From: Anaerotruncus colihominis
GTDB lineage: Bacteria > Bacillota > Clostridia > Oscillospirales > Ruminococcaceae
NCBI GenBank assembly: GCA_025146135.1
Contig: CP102255.1
Coordinates: forward strand, 1,240,001-1,304,000
Reading direction: 5' to 3'
Length of the DNA: 64,000 nt
The notes below the pieces were generated by a model. The model was not told the DNA's origin, made no database searches, and worked only from the letters and a program-made list of their open reading frames with translations. How positions within the stretch are numbered: the first letter of the stretch is position 1; each line of letters starts with the position of its first letter. Below, piece after piece: positions 8,137 to 17,924 of the stretch. A program made the translations under genes and the position numbers.

Positions 8137-8470
8137 GGGCAGCGTCCTCCTTTCCCGGTATCAGCACATAAATCCTGTTTGGTTCTCCAACGCCCTGACG
8201 CACCCGCATGATCAGTCCGGCGGTTTCCAGTTCATTCAGAGAACGCTTGACCGTCATGGGGCTGCGGGACAGGACTGCGGCAATGGCTGTGACAGGGAAG
8301 CAGATAAACAGGATTCCGTTCTCGTCCTCCTGTCCGTTGGATAGCATAGCGTCCAACATCCGGCAGTACATGACCTTTGCGGTGCTGCTGACTGGAAATC
8401 CTGTCAACGCTCTGGGAAAGGGCATACAGGGCGGCAACGGTGTGCCTATCGTCATAAATTCAAAATTCAT
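8129..8470 (-). CDS. RepA-type winged-helix protein (short)
   Basis: A 113-residue protein matching the N-terminal domain of the replication initiator A family: FPRALTGFPVSSTAKVMYCRMLDAML, then a winged helix (VTAIAAVLSRSPMTVKRSLNELE) and NRIYVLIP. It lacks the C-terminal part of full RepA_N initiators such as the one at 14560, so it may bind DNA as a regulator or cooperate with the element's CHC2/VirE module. It overlaps both neighbours by a few bases. Confidence 0.75.
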   Translation of the reverse strand: MNFEFMTIGTPLPPCMPFPRALTGFPVSSTAKVMYCRMLDAMLSNGQEDENGILFICFPVTAIAAVLSRSPMTVKRSLNELETAGLIMRVRQGVGEPNRIYVLIPGKEDAALA

Positions 8471-8655
8471 TCGGTGTGTTCCTCCTTTTTCTTTGCTCTT
8501 TTGGATAAATAACGGGGGCAGTCAACCACAACCGCCCGGAAGCTCTGCTTGCACCCATGCTTGCATTTCCGGCATAATTCGTTGTAAGTGACACGCCCCC
8601 GGTCATTGAGGTAAAAAGAAAGCTCATGCTTCCTCTTTTTGCTCATTCTCGGCAT
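8467..8655 (-). CDS. Small cysteine-rich basic protein
   Basis: A 62-residue basic protein with four Cys residues in CRKCKHGCKQSFRAVVVDCP that could bind zinc. The ATG follows GGGAGGAAA at good spacing. It is the first gene of the RepA-like/DUF3847 operon of IME-1, transcribed divergently from the XRE repressor at 9139. Such proteins recur in IMEs; function unknown. Confidence 0.65.
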   Translation of the reverse strand: MPRMSKKRKHELSFYLNDRGRVTYNELCRKCKHGCKQSFRAVVVDCPRYLSKRAKKKEEHTE

Positions 8656-9138
8656 ATTGCGTTTCCTCCCGTTTTAGTGTATAGTTTCGGGGCGATTTTC
8701 GGCAAAATTACGGTCATAGAGCCGTCTAAAATCTCCCGAAGTATCAGCGATAGGGTAGACTATCCCCCTATCAGATTGTCGTGTTTCGGTATCATTTCGG
8801 TATCAGTTCGCCAGTTCTCCCCGGTGTCGTTCCTCCCCTGAATCTCACAGCGGCGTATCGCTCCCTTTGGTACGCTCGTTTCGGTCAGGGTTCCTCCATA
8901 TCCCTGCCAAAAGTCATGGCGCTACATCGCCGGGGAAGCATATCCCACACAGGCTGGTCATTCGATTGGAATAATCCATCGATGAACTACCTGTATCATA
9001 GAACATTTTTGTGCCCTGTGCCGTATGTCCACAAAGTAGGAATTAAGGGTAAAAATCAGAAATTTCCACGATTGCGGAAAGTATGATATAATCCAGTTAA
9101 GCGGCAGTAATGAAACCGCCGGAAAGGAGCGTGCGCCC
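8656..9138. promoter_or_regulatory. Divergent control region with plus-strand promoter 9064-9092
   Basis: About 480 bases between divergent operons and without a convincing gene. A promoter for the XRE gene is visible: TTCCAC at 9064-9069, 17 bases, TATAAT at 9087-9092. Dyads in the region, including GATAGGG...CCCCCTATC (about 8750-8773) and TTCC...GGAA overlapping the promoter, are candidate operators. Confidence 0.55.
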
Positions 9139-9945
9139 ATGAAAGGAGCGACAAGCATACAGGAACGCCTTTGGGAACTCCGCAAGGACAAAGGCTTAAA
9201 TCTGGAAGAATTATCAGAGCTGACGGGCATTTCCAAATCAGCTCTTGGCAGTTATGAAAAAGAGGATTATAAGGAAATCAATCATGGCAACCTTATCACG
9301 CTGGCAGACTTCTATGGGGTTTCCGTTGATTATCTGCTGTGCCGGACAGAGAACCGGGAGCAGATCAACACGCCACTAACAGAGCTGCATTTGAATGATG
9401 AGATGGTGGCACTTCTGAAAGGCGGTCGGATTAACAACCGTCTGCTCTGTGAGCTTGCCACTCATAAGGACTTTATCAAGTTTCTTGCGGACATTGAGAT
9501 TTATGTGGATGGGATTGCCACCATGCAGATTCAGAACCTCAACGCCCTTGTCGATACCGTCCGGCATGAAATCATTGAACGGTATCGCCCCGGCGCAGAT
9601 GACCCCCATTTGAAAGTGTTGCAAGCCGCCCATATCAGTGATGATGAATATTTCAGCCACATGGTTCTGGATGACCTCAACCTCATTATCCGGGATATTC
9701 GGGAAGCCCATAAAAAGGACAGCGAGAGTGCACCCCAGACCACCGTTGCTGATGAACTGAAAGAAAATCTGGAAGCGGTCGAAAATTTCAAGGGCAGCCG
9801 GGATGAAAAGCTGGTCATCCTTTATTGCAAGCAACTCGGTATCAACTATAAAAATCTGTCGGAAGAAGAATTCCGCTGGTTCATTCGGATTCTCAAAAAA
9901 TCAAAGAAGATGGGAACGCCTATTAACCAGAGAAAAAAACGGTAA
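9139..9945 (+). CDS. XRE-family repressor-like regulator of IME-1
   Basis: A 268-residue protein with an N-terminal Cro/C1-type HTH (IQERLWELRKDKGLNLEELS ... GISKSALGSYEKED, residues 6-65) and a long helical C-terminal region without a recognised domain. It is the only plus-strand gene of IME-1 and is divergent from the replication and mobilization operon, the classic position of a maintenance repressor. A ribosome site GGAAAGGAG precedes the ATG, and a good promoter lies at 9064-9092. Autoregulation is plausible but not shown. Confidence 0.85.
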   Translation: MKGATSIQERLWELRKDKGLNLEELSELTGISKSALGSYEKEDYKEINHGNLITLADFYGVSVDYLLCRTENREQINTPLTELHLNDEMVALLKGGRINNRLLCELATHKDFIKFLADIEIYVDGIATMQIQNLNALVDTVRHEIIERYRPGADDPHLKVLQAAHISDDEYFSHMVLDDLNLIIRDIREAHKKDSESAPQTTVADELKENLEAVENFKGSRDEKLVILYCKQLGINYKNLSEEEFRWFIRILKKSKKMGTPINQRKKR

Positions 9946-9950
9946 GAAAG

Positions 9951-9989
9951 AAAGCTGTCGTCACGGGACTTTCCTGCAACGACAGCTTT
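9951..9989. terminator. Bidirectional terminator between convergent genes
   Basis: AAAGCTGTCGT pairs with ACGACAGCTTT in a perfect 11-bp stem with a 17-base loop. It separates the plus-strand repressor from the convergent XRE gene at 10029. Confidence 0.75.
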
Positions 9990-10028
9990 AAATAGGCTTA
10001 TATGATTTTTGAGAAATTCTTGACTGAA

Positions 10029-10763
10029 TTACCGACCTTCTTGAAAAAGCTCTATACTATATTTGGTAGGATTGTTTTGCTCGATAAAAACATTCGCATA
10101 TAAATCCTCCTTTCGTTGAAATGGTGTCAAAACATAGTAATTACTTACTGCTTTGTATTCCTTATCCTCGTAAATAAATCCACATACAATTCTGCAACTG
10201 ATGTAGTTTCCAACTCTAATCCATGATGCTGGGATTATATCCTTGATTTCAGAGTCTATACAAGTACCTGAATGCTTCAGGTTTTTCAATTTTTTCTTAT
10301 CGTATGTCAGCTTACCCACTGAAATCAGAAACAATATTATCCACACAGAAGCATTGAGCAACATTACCTCCAATATAGTTGGATTAAAAAAATTTCCAAT
10401 AAAACCAACAGCTAATTCAATCACTGCTACAAGCAATGTTACATTAGAACATATAGAGAATAAGTATTTTATTGGCTTAAGATTGGCAATTTGCTTTTCT
10501 TTGTAAAGTTTAGAAATGTTTTCTTCTGCTTTTCCTTTATATTCCTCTGCTGATATATGTTCCCCCGAAAAAAGCTCGTTCAAACTAATGCCCAAAGCAT
10601 CACATAAAGGCTGTAAAAGCGACACATCTGGCATTCCTCTACCATTTTCCCATTTAGAAACTGCCTGATTGGTAATGTCTAAAAGTTCGGCAAGCTGTAT
10701 TTGTGTTAGACTTTTTTCTTTTCTACACTGTGCAATAAATGCACCTATTTTTTTCTGATCCAT
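10029..10763 (-). CDS. Membrane-anchored XRE regulator
   Basis: A 244-residue protein with a Cro/C1-type HTH (residues 5-60, TQIQLAELLDITNQAVSKWE), a linker, two hydrophobic segments (about 105-125 and 135-150) and a C-terminal region of about 85 residues. HTH proteins with a membrane tail are common sensors in Clostridia. The composition is AT-rich compared with neighbours, suggesting a separately acquired cargo gene. Target genes are unknown. Confidence 0.75.
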   Translation of the reverse strand: MDQKKIGAFIAQCRKEKSLTQIQLAELLDITNQAVSKWENGRGMPDVSLLQPLCDALGISLNELFSGEHISAEEYKGKAEENISKLYKEKQIANLKPIKYLFSICSNVTLLVAVIELAVGFIGNFFNPTILEVMLLNASVWIILFLISVGKLTYDKKKLKNLKHSGTCIDSEIKDIIPASWIRVGNYISCRIVCGFIYEDKEYKAVSNYYVLTPFQRKEDLYANVFIEQNNPTKYSIELFQEGR

Positions 10764-10900
10764 AAAACAAATCTCCTTTATACTATATTTGACCTCAGTA
10801 TATCAAAAAGAGAATTTATTTAGAACATACTAAGCGTTGAAGGGAGTCTCAACGTTGAGTTGAATAGATATCAATTTGCGATAATTATTCTACCATACCG

Positions 10901-11278
10901 TTATGAATAAATCATCTCATGTAAAACAATTTCTTCTGCCCGGTTGTGAATGTTATTGCACCGCCGTACCCATTCCATTTGACAGGTACGCTTCAATTCT
11001 TCGGTCACGCCCTCGGCAATTTTCATCTGCTCCATGATGGTATCTAACCGTTCCTGTGCCTGTTCGTTCAGGTCTGCAAGATATGTCCACAATTCTCCGG
11101 TCAGTATCAATGTGTTCAATCTGGCTGGGTGGACTTCTCTCAAATATTCCCGGTGCATCCGTCCATACTTTCCGATGGGGCGGTGTTCCTCCGGCAGCTT
11201 CAAATCTGGGATGTAGTAATCTCCGACAAGGATATAATCAATTCCGTTTTTCGTTATTCTTGGTTTCAATTCGCTCAT
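10901..11278 (-). CDS. TnpV-family transposon-encoded protein
   Basis: A 125-residue protein of the TnpV family: DYILVGDYYIPDLKLPEEHRPIGKYGRMHREYL near the N-terminus, then helices (TYLADLNEQAQERLDTIMEQ). TnpV genes accompany TnpX-type serine recombinases; function unknown. It overlaps the XRE gene at 11238 by 41 bases. A clear paralogue is encoded at 29287-29664 in IME-3. Confidence 0.8.
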   Translation of the reverse strand: MSELKPRITKNGIDYILVGDYYIPDLKLPEEHRPIGKYGRMHREYLREVHPARLNTLILTGELWTYLADLNEQAQERLDTIMEQMKIAEGVTEELKRTCQMEWVRRCNNIHNRAEEIVLHEMIYS

Positions 11279-11510
11279 GTTCCTTACCTCCTGTGGAAGT
11301 AGGCTCGTCTGGTACTAACTCAATCACATCGGTAATCTCACAATTCAGCGTTTCGCAGATACGGGCTAATGTGTCCATGCTGATGTGCTTTCCCTCTTTG
11401 CTCATGTTGGCAATCATATTCGTTGTCATACCGGCGGCAAGCCTTAAATCCTCTTTTCTCATATCACGCTCTAACAGTGTGTGCCAGAGTGGTTTATAGC
11501 TGATGTGCAT
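11238..11510 (-). CDS. Small XRE-family HTH regulator
   Basis: About 90 residues starting at MHISYKPLWHTLLERDM, with the HTH pattern KEDLRLAAGMTTNMIANMSKEGKHISMDTLARICETLNCEI broken here as two adjacent motifs: LRLAAGMTTNMIANM and ISMDTLARICETLNC. An AGGA ribosome site supports this start. It is the upstream partner of the overlapping TnpV gene and lies at the right end of IME-1. Confidence 0.8.
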   Translation of the reverse strand: MHISYKPLWHTLLERDMRKEDLRLAAGMTTNMIANMSKEGKHISMDTLARICETLNCEITDVIELVPDEPTSTGGKEHERIETKNNEKRN

Positions 11511-11672
11511 ATTGTTTTCCTGCCTTTCTATCCATACCACCGGGGCGGCTGCCCCGGCAGGAACTTTTCTCTTATTATAGCACCAATCTTGTGAAATCAC
11601 AATTTATTCTTGTAGCCTGCCGCTGATACCGTCTGGATTGTGCTTTTCCTTTCTTTTTGTTCCCTTTAATTA
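11511..11672. other. Right end of IME-1, non-coding
   Basis: No gene is seen. A GC-rich hairpin (CCGGGGCGGCTGCCCCGG, about 11539-11556) lies upstream of the XRE start, and the last bases before the maff2 remnant read TTCCCTTTAATTA on the plus strand. This should contain the right attachment arm of IME-1. Confidence 0.5.
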
Positions 11673-11704
11673 GCCATAAACTGCTTCATGCCCTGGCTCT
11701 TTGC
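11673..11704 (-). pseudogene. maff2: maff2 middle fragment (piece 2 of 3)
   Basis: These 32 bases, read on minus, encode AKSQGMKQFMA of Maff2, stranded between IME-1 and IME-2. The 5' end joins in frame to piece 1 at 21108 through a GC dinucleotide, and the 3' end joins in frame to piece 3 at 1131. Its presence identifies two independent adjacent insertions rather than one 20-kb element. Confidence 0.85.
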
Positions 11705-11722
11705 TAATGTGCGATAAAGAAG
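11703..11722 (+). repeat. IME-2 left terminal inverted repeat
   Basis: GCTAATGTGCGATAAAGAAG, reading inward. It matches the right end (minus strand of 21088-21107, GCTCATGTACGATAAAGAAG) at 18 of 20 positions. The first GC is the proposed crossover dinucleotide. Confidence 0.85.
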
Positions 11723-11789
11723 TAATAGAAGTGTAAAAAATTTTGCCGTTCCTATCCGGCACTTAGGGCTGTGTCGGATAGGTCAGGCG

Positions 11790-13439
<1,650 letters not shown>

Positions 13440-13442
13440 CTA

Positions 13443-13468
13443 TTCCGTGGTTTCATTGTACCACGGAA
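13443..13468. promoter_or_regulatory. Inverted repeat upstream of the IME-2 recombinase
   Basis: TTCCGTGGT and ACCACGGAA flank an 8-base loop, extended outward by CCCC/GGGG. It lies about 35 bases ahead of the recombinase start and could be an operator or an mRNA hairpin limiting its expression. Confidence 0.5.
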
Positions 13469-13520
13469 CAGGGGCGGCTGTACAGCGGTAAAAGTGATAA
13501 ATCTGCTTCTTTACAGCTTG

Positions 13521-13709
13521 TCAAATCGCCTTTTTTTGTGTAGCAGCGGCTTCCGCTTCCAGTACCCTCGCCATCTTGTCGGCGGCGGTGCTGGTGGTGT
13601 CTTTCTTGAAAAAGCCGGACACGACAAGAACGGTATTCCCCATGCGGATTTCCGTCACGCAGTCGGGGCGGCGGGTGGTACGGTGGTCGTGCTGCTTGAT
13701 ATTCTCCAT
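13521..13709 (-). CDS. TnpW-like transposon-encoded protein
   Basis: A 62-residue protein; the start at 13709 is chosen because AAAGGAG precedes it at eight bases. It has the small recombinase-linked pattern: a strand pair (VTEIRMGNTVLVVSGFF) followed by a helix (AADKMARVLEAEAAA). It lies between the DnaC-like gene and the recombinase, as TnpW does in related IMEs. Function unknown. Confidence 0.7.
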   Translation of the reverse strand: MENIKQHDHRTTRRPDCVTEIRMGNTVLVVSGFFKKDTTSTAADKMARVLEAEAAATQKKAI

Positions 13710-13723
13710 AGGCAATACTCCTT

Positions 13724-14563
13724 TCATTCAGCCAGCAGTTTCTTCATGGTTTCCATTTTCCGCTTTGCGGTTTCCTGCCGGAAGTTGACGCCAGTAAAGC
13801 GTATCGGGACGCACATGGACAGCAGTCGGTCATAAATCCGGGAATGGGCCGTGTCTGTCGGCTTTTTCAACTCGTCCAGCGGGCGGTTGGTGGTGGCGAT
13901 CAGCGGCTTGTTGCTGCGGTATCGGGTATCAATCACATGGAATACCTGTTCCAGTCCATAGTCGGTGCCACGCTCCATGCCGAAGTCGTCAATGATAAGC
14001 AGCGGATAGCGGCAAAGGCGGGAAATATACTCATTCCGGCCTGTAAAGCCGGGAGAGAGGTCGCCCAGGATAACGGCGAAGTTCGTCATATATACGGGGA
14101 CTTCTTTCTCCATGAGGGCGTTTGCGATACAGCCCGCAAGGTAGCTTTTCCCGTTGCCGACGTTCCCCCAGAACAGGCAGCCGATGTTTTCGGCCTGCAT
14201 TTCTTCCCAATGCTCCGCATACCGCCGGGCAATCCCGGTCTGCGGGTTTCTGCCGTTGTCGTTCTCGAATGTCCATTGCTGCATGGCTGAGTCGGCAAAA
14301 GCCCTCTGTTTCAGATTTTCCACGGCTTCCACATGGCGGCGGTGTTCCTCGGCGGCCTGCCGCTGCTCACGGGCGGCTCTCTGGCAGTCGCACTCTGCCG
14401 GGTGGCGGTCACGGCCAAACAGCTCCTTACCCTCCGGGAAGTAGGCTTCTTTCGGCGTATGGCACTTTCCGCAGTAAAGCAGTCCGTCCTCGCCGATATA
14501 GTCCTCCATCTCCGGGGCGGCGGTTGTCATGTTCTCCAAAATATCTTTGATTTCACTTGTCAT
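13724..14563 (-). CDS. DnaC/IstB-like ATP-binding protein
   Basis: A 279-residue helicase-loader-type ATPase. A zinc-binding N-terminal region (CGKCHTPKEAYF ... CDCQRAA) precedes an AAA+ core with Walker A GNVGNGKSYLAGCIAN (about residue 135) and Walker B LLIIDDFGMERGTD. It should load replicative helicase at the element origin together with the RepA initiator encoded just upstream; the two genes overlap by 4 bases. Confidence 0.9.
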   Translation of the reverse strand: MTSEIKDILENMTTAAPEMEDYIGEDGLLYCGKCHTPKEAYFPEGKELFGRDRHPAECDCQRAAREQRQAAEEHRRHVEAVENLKQRAFADSAMQQWTFENDNGRNPQTGIARRYAEHWEEMQAENIGCLFWGNVGNGKSYLAGCIANALMEKEVPVYMTNFAVILGDLSPGFTGRNEYISRLCRYPLLIIDDFGMERGTDYGLEQVFHVIDTRYRSNKPLIATTNRPLDELKKPTDTAHSRIYDRLLSMCVPIRFTGVNFRQETAKRKMETMKKLLAE

Positions 14564-15354
14564 AAGCTTTCTCCCTCCATACAGGTATAGTCGGGGATGC
14601 CCTGTTTTACGGCTCCCTTTTTGTCATTGGCCGCCCATCTGTGCAAGGCGGCGGCATAATTCTGGTAGGCTTTCCCGCTGGCGGCAAGGTAATGGCTCAT
14701 TTCCTCAATCAGCCGTTCCAGCCTGTCCGGGTATTCTGCCTGTAACTCGTCATATTCGTCCTTTGACAGAAAAATATTCTCATATCGGCCATAAGCTGTG
14801 GGCGGCTCCCCACTCGCTCTCATTGTTTGGTTCTCTATTAAGTTGTTTATATTAGTTTTGTTAGGGGTCGGTTTTCCGACCATCATAGGGTCGGTTTTCC
14901 GACCGTCATAAGGTCGCTTTTCCGACTGTATGAGGGTCGCTTTTCCGGCCATCAGTTGGTCGGAAAACCGTACCACTGGGACAGGCGGCACTTTCACATA
15001 AAGCCGATTGGGTGCGGAGAAGCCCCGCCGTTCCCGTTCTAAAAGCCCGGCTGCGTCCAGTTCTTTCAAGGCTCCCTTGATGGCGGTACAACCCTTGTCC
15101 AGCATTTCCGCTATCTCCGCAACGGGGTAGACAATGAATATCCTGCCCTCGCCGTCCTGCCAGCCGTTCTTCTGTGACAGGGTGGAGCGGTCTAATAAAA
15201 GCGCATACAGCAGCTTGGCGGTCTGTGAAATCTCCATTTTCAGCAGGAAACGGGGGTATGGAAGATAGGCGGGCAGCGTGGTGTCTGCCCTGATATAATC
15301 AGCGATAGTATCACCTCCCTCTGTGTTGTGTCGTTTTTGGGCTTTGTCACGCAT
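14560..15354 (-). CDS. Replication initiator protein A (RepA_N type) of IME-2
   Basis: The N-terminal domain has LPAYLPYPRFLLKMEISQTAKLLYALLLDR and a winged helix (PVAEIAEMLDKGCTAIKGALKELDAAGLL). The middle (about residues 130-165) is a repeat-rich, low-complexity stretch encoded by iterons, and a C-terminal domain follows. RepA_N initiators often contain the origin within the gene. The ATG at 15354 lacks a clear ribosome site, whereas AGGGAGGTG stands 5 bases before an ATC codon at 15306, close to where family members usually begin (near ADYIRAD); the true start is therefore uncertain. Confidence 0.85.
   Translation of the reverse strand: MRDKAQKRHNTEGGDTIADYIRADTTLPAYLPYPRFLLKMEISQTAKLLYALLLDRSTLSQKNGWQDGEGRIFIVYPVAEIAEMLDKGCTAIKGALKELDAAGLLERERRGFSAPNRLYVKVPPVPVVRFSDQLMAGKATLIQSEKRPYDGRKTDPMMVGKPTPNKTNINNLIENQTMRASGEPPTAYGRYENIFLSKDEYDELQAEYPDRLERLIEEMSHYLAASGKAYQNYAAALHRWAANDKKGAVKQGIPDYTCMEGESL
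14865..14970. repeat. 23-bp iterons inside repA (candidate oriV of IME-2)
   Basis: Four tandem 23-base units start at 14865, 14888, 14911 and 14934. Each is built on GGTCGGTTTTCCGACC or a near variant, itself a hairpin, followed by a partial inverted unit GGTCGGAAAACCG. They lie in the repA coding sequence, the usual place of the origin in RepA_N replicons. Confidence 0.75.
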
Positions 15355-15426
15355 TAGGACGGCATTTCCGGGGGGAAAGGATAAATGTATCGCATACCCT
15401 TTGACACCCACGAAAAAAGCCTTGAT

Positions 15427-15813
15427 TTATGCGGGTTTGAAAGGCTCTAAAGCGTGACATTTCTGCCTTTGTTTCCGCTTTCTCTCGGCGGCTTTGCGTT
15501 TCTTCATGCACCCGGCGCAGCCGGGGCAGTATTTCCCCCGGTTGGATTTGGGGACAAAGGCCGCCCCGCAGACCGCGCAGCGTTTCCGGCTCCCCCGGTA
15601 CAAGAGGGCTGCGGCCAGCTCCCCGTCAAGGGGCAGGACAGCCACACGGAACCAGCGGCACATGAGGGAATAGGAAATGCTCTGGACGCACACGCAAGGC
15701 TCCCCGTCGTCTAACAGCAGGCAGTTCCCCTCGTCGTAGTTACAGCACTCATGCACAAGGCGGCGGGCTGCCTGGTGCTGGCGGTAGTCCATGCGGGACG
15801 GCTTATCGTTCAT
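15427..15813 (-). CDS. Cysteine-rich (VLP-type) IME protein
   Basis: A 128-residue protein with many Cys residues. An N-terminal block has ARRLVHECCNYDEGNCLLLD and CVCVQSISYSLMCRWF; a C-terminal zinc-finger-like block has CAVCGAAFVPKSNRGKYCPGC; the tail is basic. These small proteins sit between relaxase and repA in many IMEs. The start is supported by AAAGGAGC. It overlaps the relaxase gene by 11 bases. It may bind DNA at the origin or oriT, but this is not known. Confidence 0.8.
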   Translation of the reverse strand: MNDKPSRMDYRQHQAARRLVHECCNYDEGNCLLLDDGEPCVCVQSISYSLMCRWFRVAVLPLDGELAAALLYRGSRKRCAVCGAAFVPKSNRGKYCPGCAGCMKKRKAAERKRKQRQKCHALEPFKPA

Positions 15814-17479
15814 GGCTCTGCTCCTTTCTGCGGTGCGGCTCTTCCCGGCGCAAAATCTGGTCGATGTTCCGCTTGACGGTCTGCAACTCCCTGAACCGCT
15901 GCTTCTGTTCGTGATAGGTGTTGTACAGGCCGTCTTTCTCGGAGATAAGCTGCTCGATCTCGGCCTGCAACGCTTTTCGGCCGGGCAGCTTGGTAAGCCC
16001 CTGTGCCTTGAAATACCGGGCGGCGGCTTCGGCTATGATAAAATCGCTCTCGTTTGCCTGGCGGTATGCGGCGCGGGCTTTCTCGGATTTCTGCGCTTTC
16101 AGCCCCTCGCGGATGGGCTTGGTCTTGGCATAGGCAAGTACCTGTTGCCGCAACTCCCTTTTCCCTTGCAGCTTCGTTTCCAGTGCTTTCAGTTCGCCGC
16201 TGGTCTGGCGCATTTCCTGATAGGCGGTAGCAACGGCGGCTTCAAGCTGTTCCGGGGAAGAAAAGCCGTACTGTTGGTAGATGGTCAGGGTCTTGGCGGC
16301 CTGTTTCAGATTGTGTATCTTCGCCCATCGTTCATAGCCTTTGCCCTTGCCCTCGGCCATCTTCTGCTCAATGTCCACAAGCCGCTGCACACTGTCCTGT
16401 CTGGGGTCGATTTTCCCTGTCTTTTCGCCCTGTAAGCGGCCTTTCCCGGCGTGTAGGTATTCGGGTATGGCTGCGGTCTGTTCGGCGGCTCTGGCGGCTT
16501 GGTGCTGCGGGGTGTAGCGAACCGTTACGCCCCTCTGGGCGTTCTGCTCCAAAACGGCAAGGACGGCGGTGCGGTCAAAGTCGCCGCCCAGCTTCCGGGC
16601 GGTGATAGGCTTCGTCCTGTCTGGCGTGAGGTAGGACAGCCGCCCCCGGCTCTCCTTGACGGTCACACCCTCCCGCAACAGCAGAGAGGAAAACTCGTCA
16701 AAGCTGGCAGCGGTGGCAAGGGCTTTCCGTAGGGTCTGCCGCAGCTTCTCCTTGTTCGTTTCAAACTTGGTCTGCCGGGGCGTGATACCGCCTGCAATCA
16801 TGGGGGCGTTCTGCTTGTCCAGTGCGGCCTGTCCCTTTTTCTGCGCCCAATATTCCCGGTCTGTGACACGGTTCTTGCTGCCGTTCAAGAGGTCGATTTG
16901 GTAAAGTCCTTCCCGGTGGCACATCTCCATGACCTCGGACTTGAAGTAGCGTAGGGCTGCGTCGGTGCAGCGGTGCTTGCACCCGGCTTTCGTGTCCGCT
17001 GGCCTGTCCATGTAGGGCAGGAACGGCACTTCCTCTATCCGCAGGCTGTTAATGACGATATGCACATGGATGTTGCCGCTGTGGTTATGCCCGTCCGGGT
17101 GGGTGCAGACAAGGGCCTGATGGCCGGGGAAATGCTCTTTACAGAATTGCTCCCCCAACGCCTGCGCCCGGTCTACGGTCAGGCCGTTGTCCGGCCCGTC
17201 CCGTGGGTCAAAGCTGATGATATAGTGGTGGCTTTTCACATCCTCCCGCCGCTGATTTTTCTCATAGCGGAGATTGGAGCGCATACACGCAACGGCAAAA
17301 TCCTCGCCGCCGCAGTTCAGCGTGGACAAGCGATAATCCTCACGGGGGATAAGCCTGCCGTTTTCATCAAGGACGGGCTTCATAGTAAATTCGTCATGCT
17401 CAAAGAGCAGGTATTGTTCGGCGGCTCCGTAGTCGGCGTTCTTAGAGCCTAAATGCTTGAGTGTTGCCAACGGCGTCAC
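15803..17479 (-). CDS. MOBP-type relaxase/mobilization nuclease of IME-2
   Basis: A 558-residue relaxase of the pfam03432 type. Motifs include SHHYIISFDPRD and the metal site HNHSGNIHVHIVINS (about residues 155-170), followed by a long charged helical tail. It should nick the IME-2 oriT and be exported through a helper conjugation system. The start is GTG, overlapping the end of mobC by 38 bases, so translation is probably coupled. The relaxase family differs from the MobL enzymes of IME-1 and IME-3, so the three IMEs are independently mobilizable. Confidence 0.9.
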   Translation of the reverse strand: MTPLATLKHLGSKNADYGAAEQYLLFEHDEFTMKPVLDENGRLIPREDYRLSTLNCGGEDFAVACMRSNLRYEKNQRREDVKSHHYIISFDPRDGPDNGLTVDRAQALGEQFCKEHFPGHQALVCTHPDGHNHSGNIHVHIVINSLRIEEVPFLPYMDRPADTKAGCKHRCTDAALRYFKSEVMEMCHREGLYQIDLLNGSKNRVTDREYWAQKKGQAALDKQNAPMIAGGITPRQTKFETNKEKLRQTLRKALATAASFDEFSSLLLREGVTVKESRGRLSYLTPDRTKPITARKLGGDFDRTAVLAVLEQNAQRGVTVRYTPQHQAARAAEQTAAIPEYLHAGKGRLQGEKTGKIDPRQDSVQRLVDIEQKMAEGKGKGYERWAKIHNLKQAAKTLTIYQQYGFSSPEQLEAAVATAYQEMRQTSGELKALETKLQGKRELRQQVLAYAKTKPIREGLKAQKSEKARAAYRQANESDFIIAEAAARYFKAQGLTKLPGRKALQAEIEQLISEKDGLYNTYHEQKQRFRELQTVKRNIDQILRREEPHRRKEQSHER

Positions 17480-17840
17480 CTACTTTCTTTAGGACTTCAT
17501 ACTTGAGGGCGGCAAGGTCGGCGGCCGCTTCCCGCAATTCCTTTGCCATAGCCGGGTAGGGGCTATGCCACTCGTTGAGGGTGCGGGCAATCTGGTTGAG
17601 ATTGCCGCCAATCCTGCCGTACTCGGCTGTGAGCTTCCCGACAGCGGAGAGCAGCTCGTCATTGACTGACGACACATGGAGTACGGGGCGTATGGTAGTG
17701 CGCCGGATGGCCTGCCGGAGAAATTCGGACTGACTGATACCATAGGGCGCAAGCCGTTCTGTGAAGTCGGCGTATTCTTCATCGGTCAGCCGGGTTTTCA
17801 CAACATGGCTGCGGTGGGGGGTGTTGTATCGCTTCGGCAT
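17442..17840 (-). CDS. mobC: MobC-like relaxosome protein
   Basis: About 132 residues, starting MPKRYNTPHRSHVVKTRLTD; this ATG has GGAGG upstream. A ribbon-helix-helix-like N-terminal part (LTDEEYADFTERLAPYGISQ) is followed by the MobC motif GGNLNQIARTLNEW. MobC proteins help open oriT for the relaxase. It directly precedes the relaxase gene and follows the hairpin-rich candidate oriT. Confidence 0.88.
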   Translation of the reverse strand: MPKRYNTPHRSHVVKTRLTDEEYADFTERLAPYGISQSEFLRQAIRRTTIRPVLHVSSVNDELLSAVGKLTAEYGRIGGNLNQIARTLNEWHSPYPAMAKELREAAADLAALKYEVLKKVGDAVGNTQAFRL

Positions 17841-17924
17841 GGGCTGTAAACCTCCTTTCACTTATCACAAAAAATGGGCTGGTCTGTTAGCTATTTTCGG
17901 GGCATTTCCTGTCTGCCGGACAGA

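Larger units (their letters stand above)
1134..11674. mobile_element. IME-1, serine-recombinase mobilizable element inserted in maff2
   Basis: About 10.5 kb between maff2 pieces 2 and 3. Both junctions carry TTATGGC, so the crossover lies in that heptamer (GC by analogy with IME-2). Contents: serine recombinase at the left end, small recombinase-linked protein, VirE-like helicase/ATPase, CHC2 primase, MobA/MobL relaxase, oriT, DUF3847 protein, RepA-like HTH protein, zinc protein, divergent XRE repressor, second XRE protein, TnpV-like protein and XRE protein. The flanking maff2 reads in frame once it is removed. The left end contains sequence resembling the target, so the boundary could be shifted by about 20 bases. 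Confidence 0.8.
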
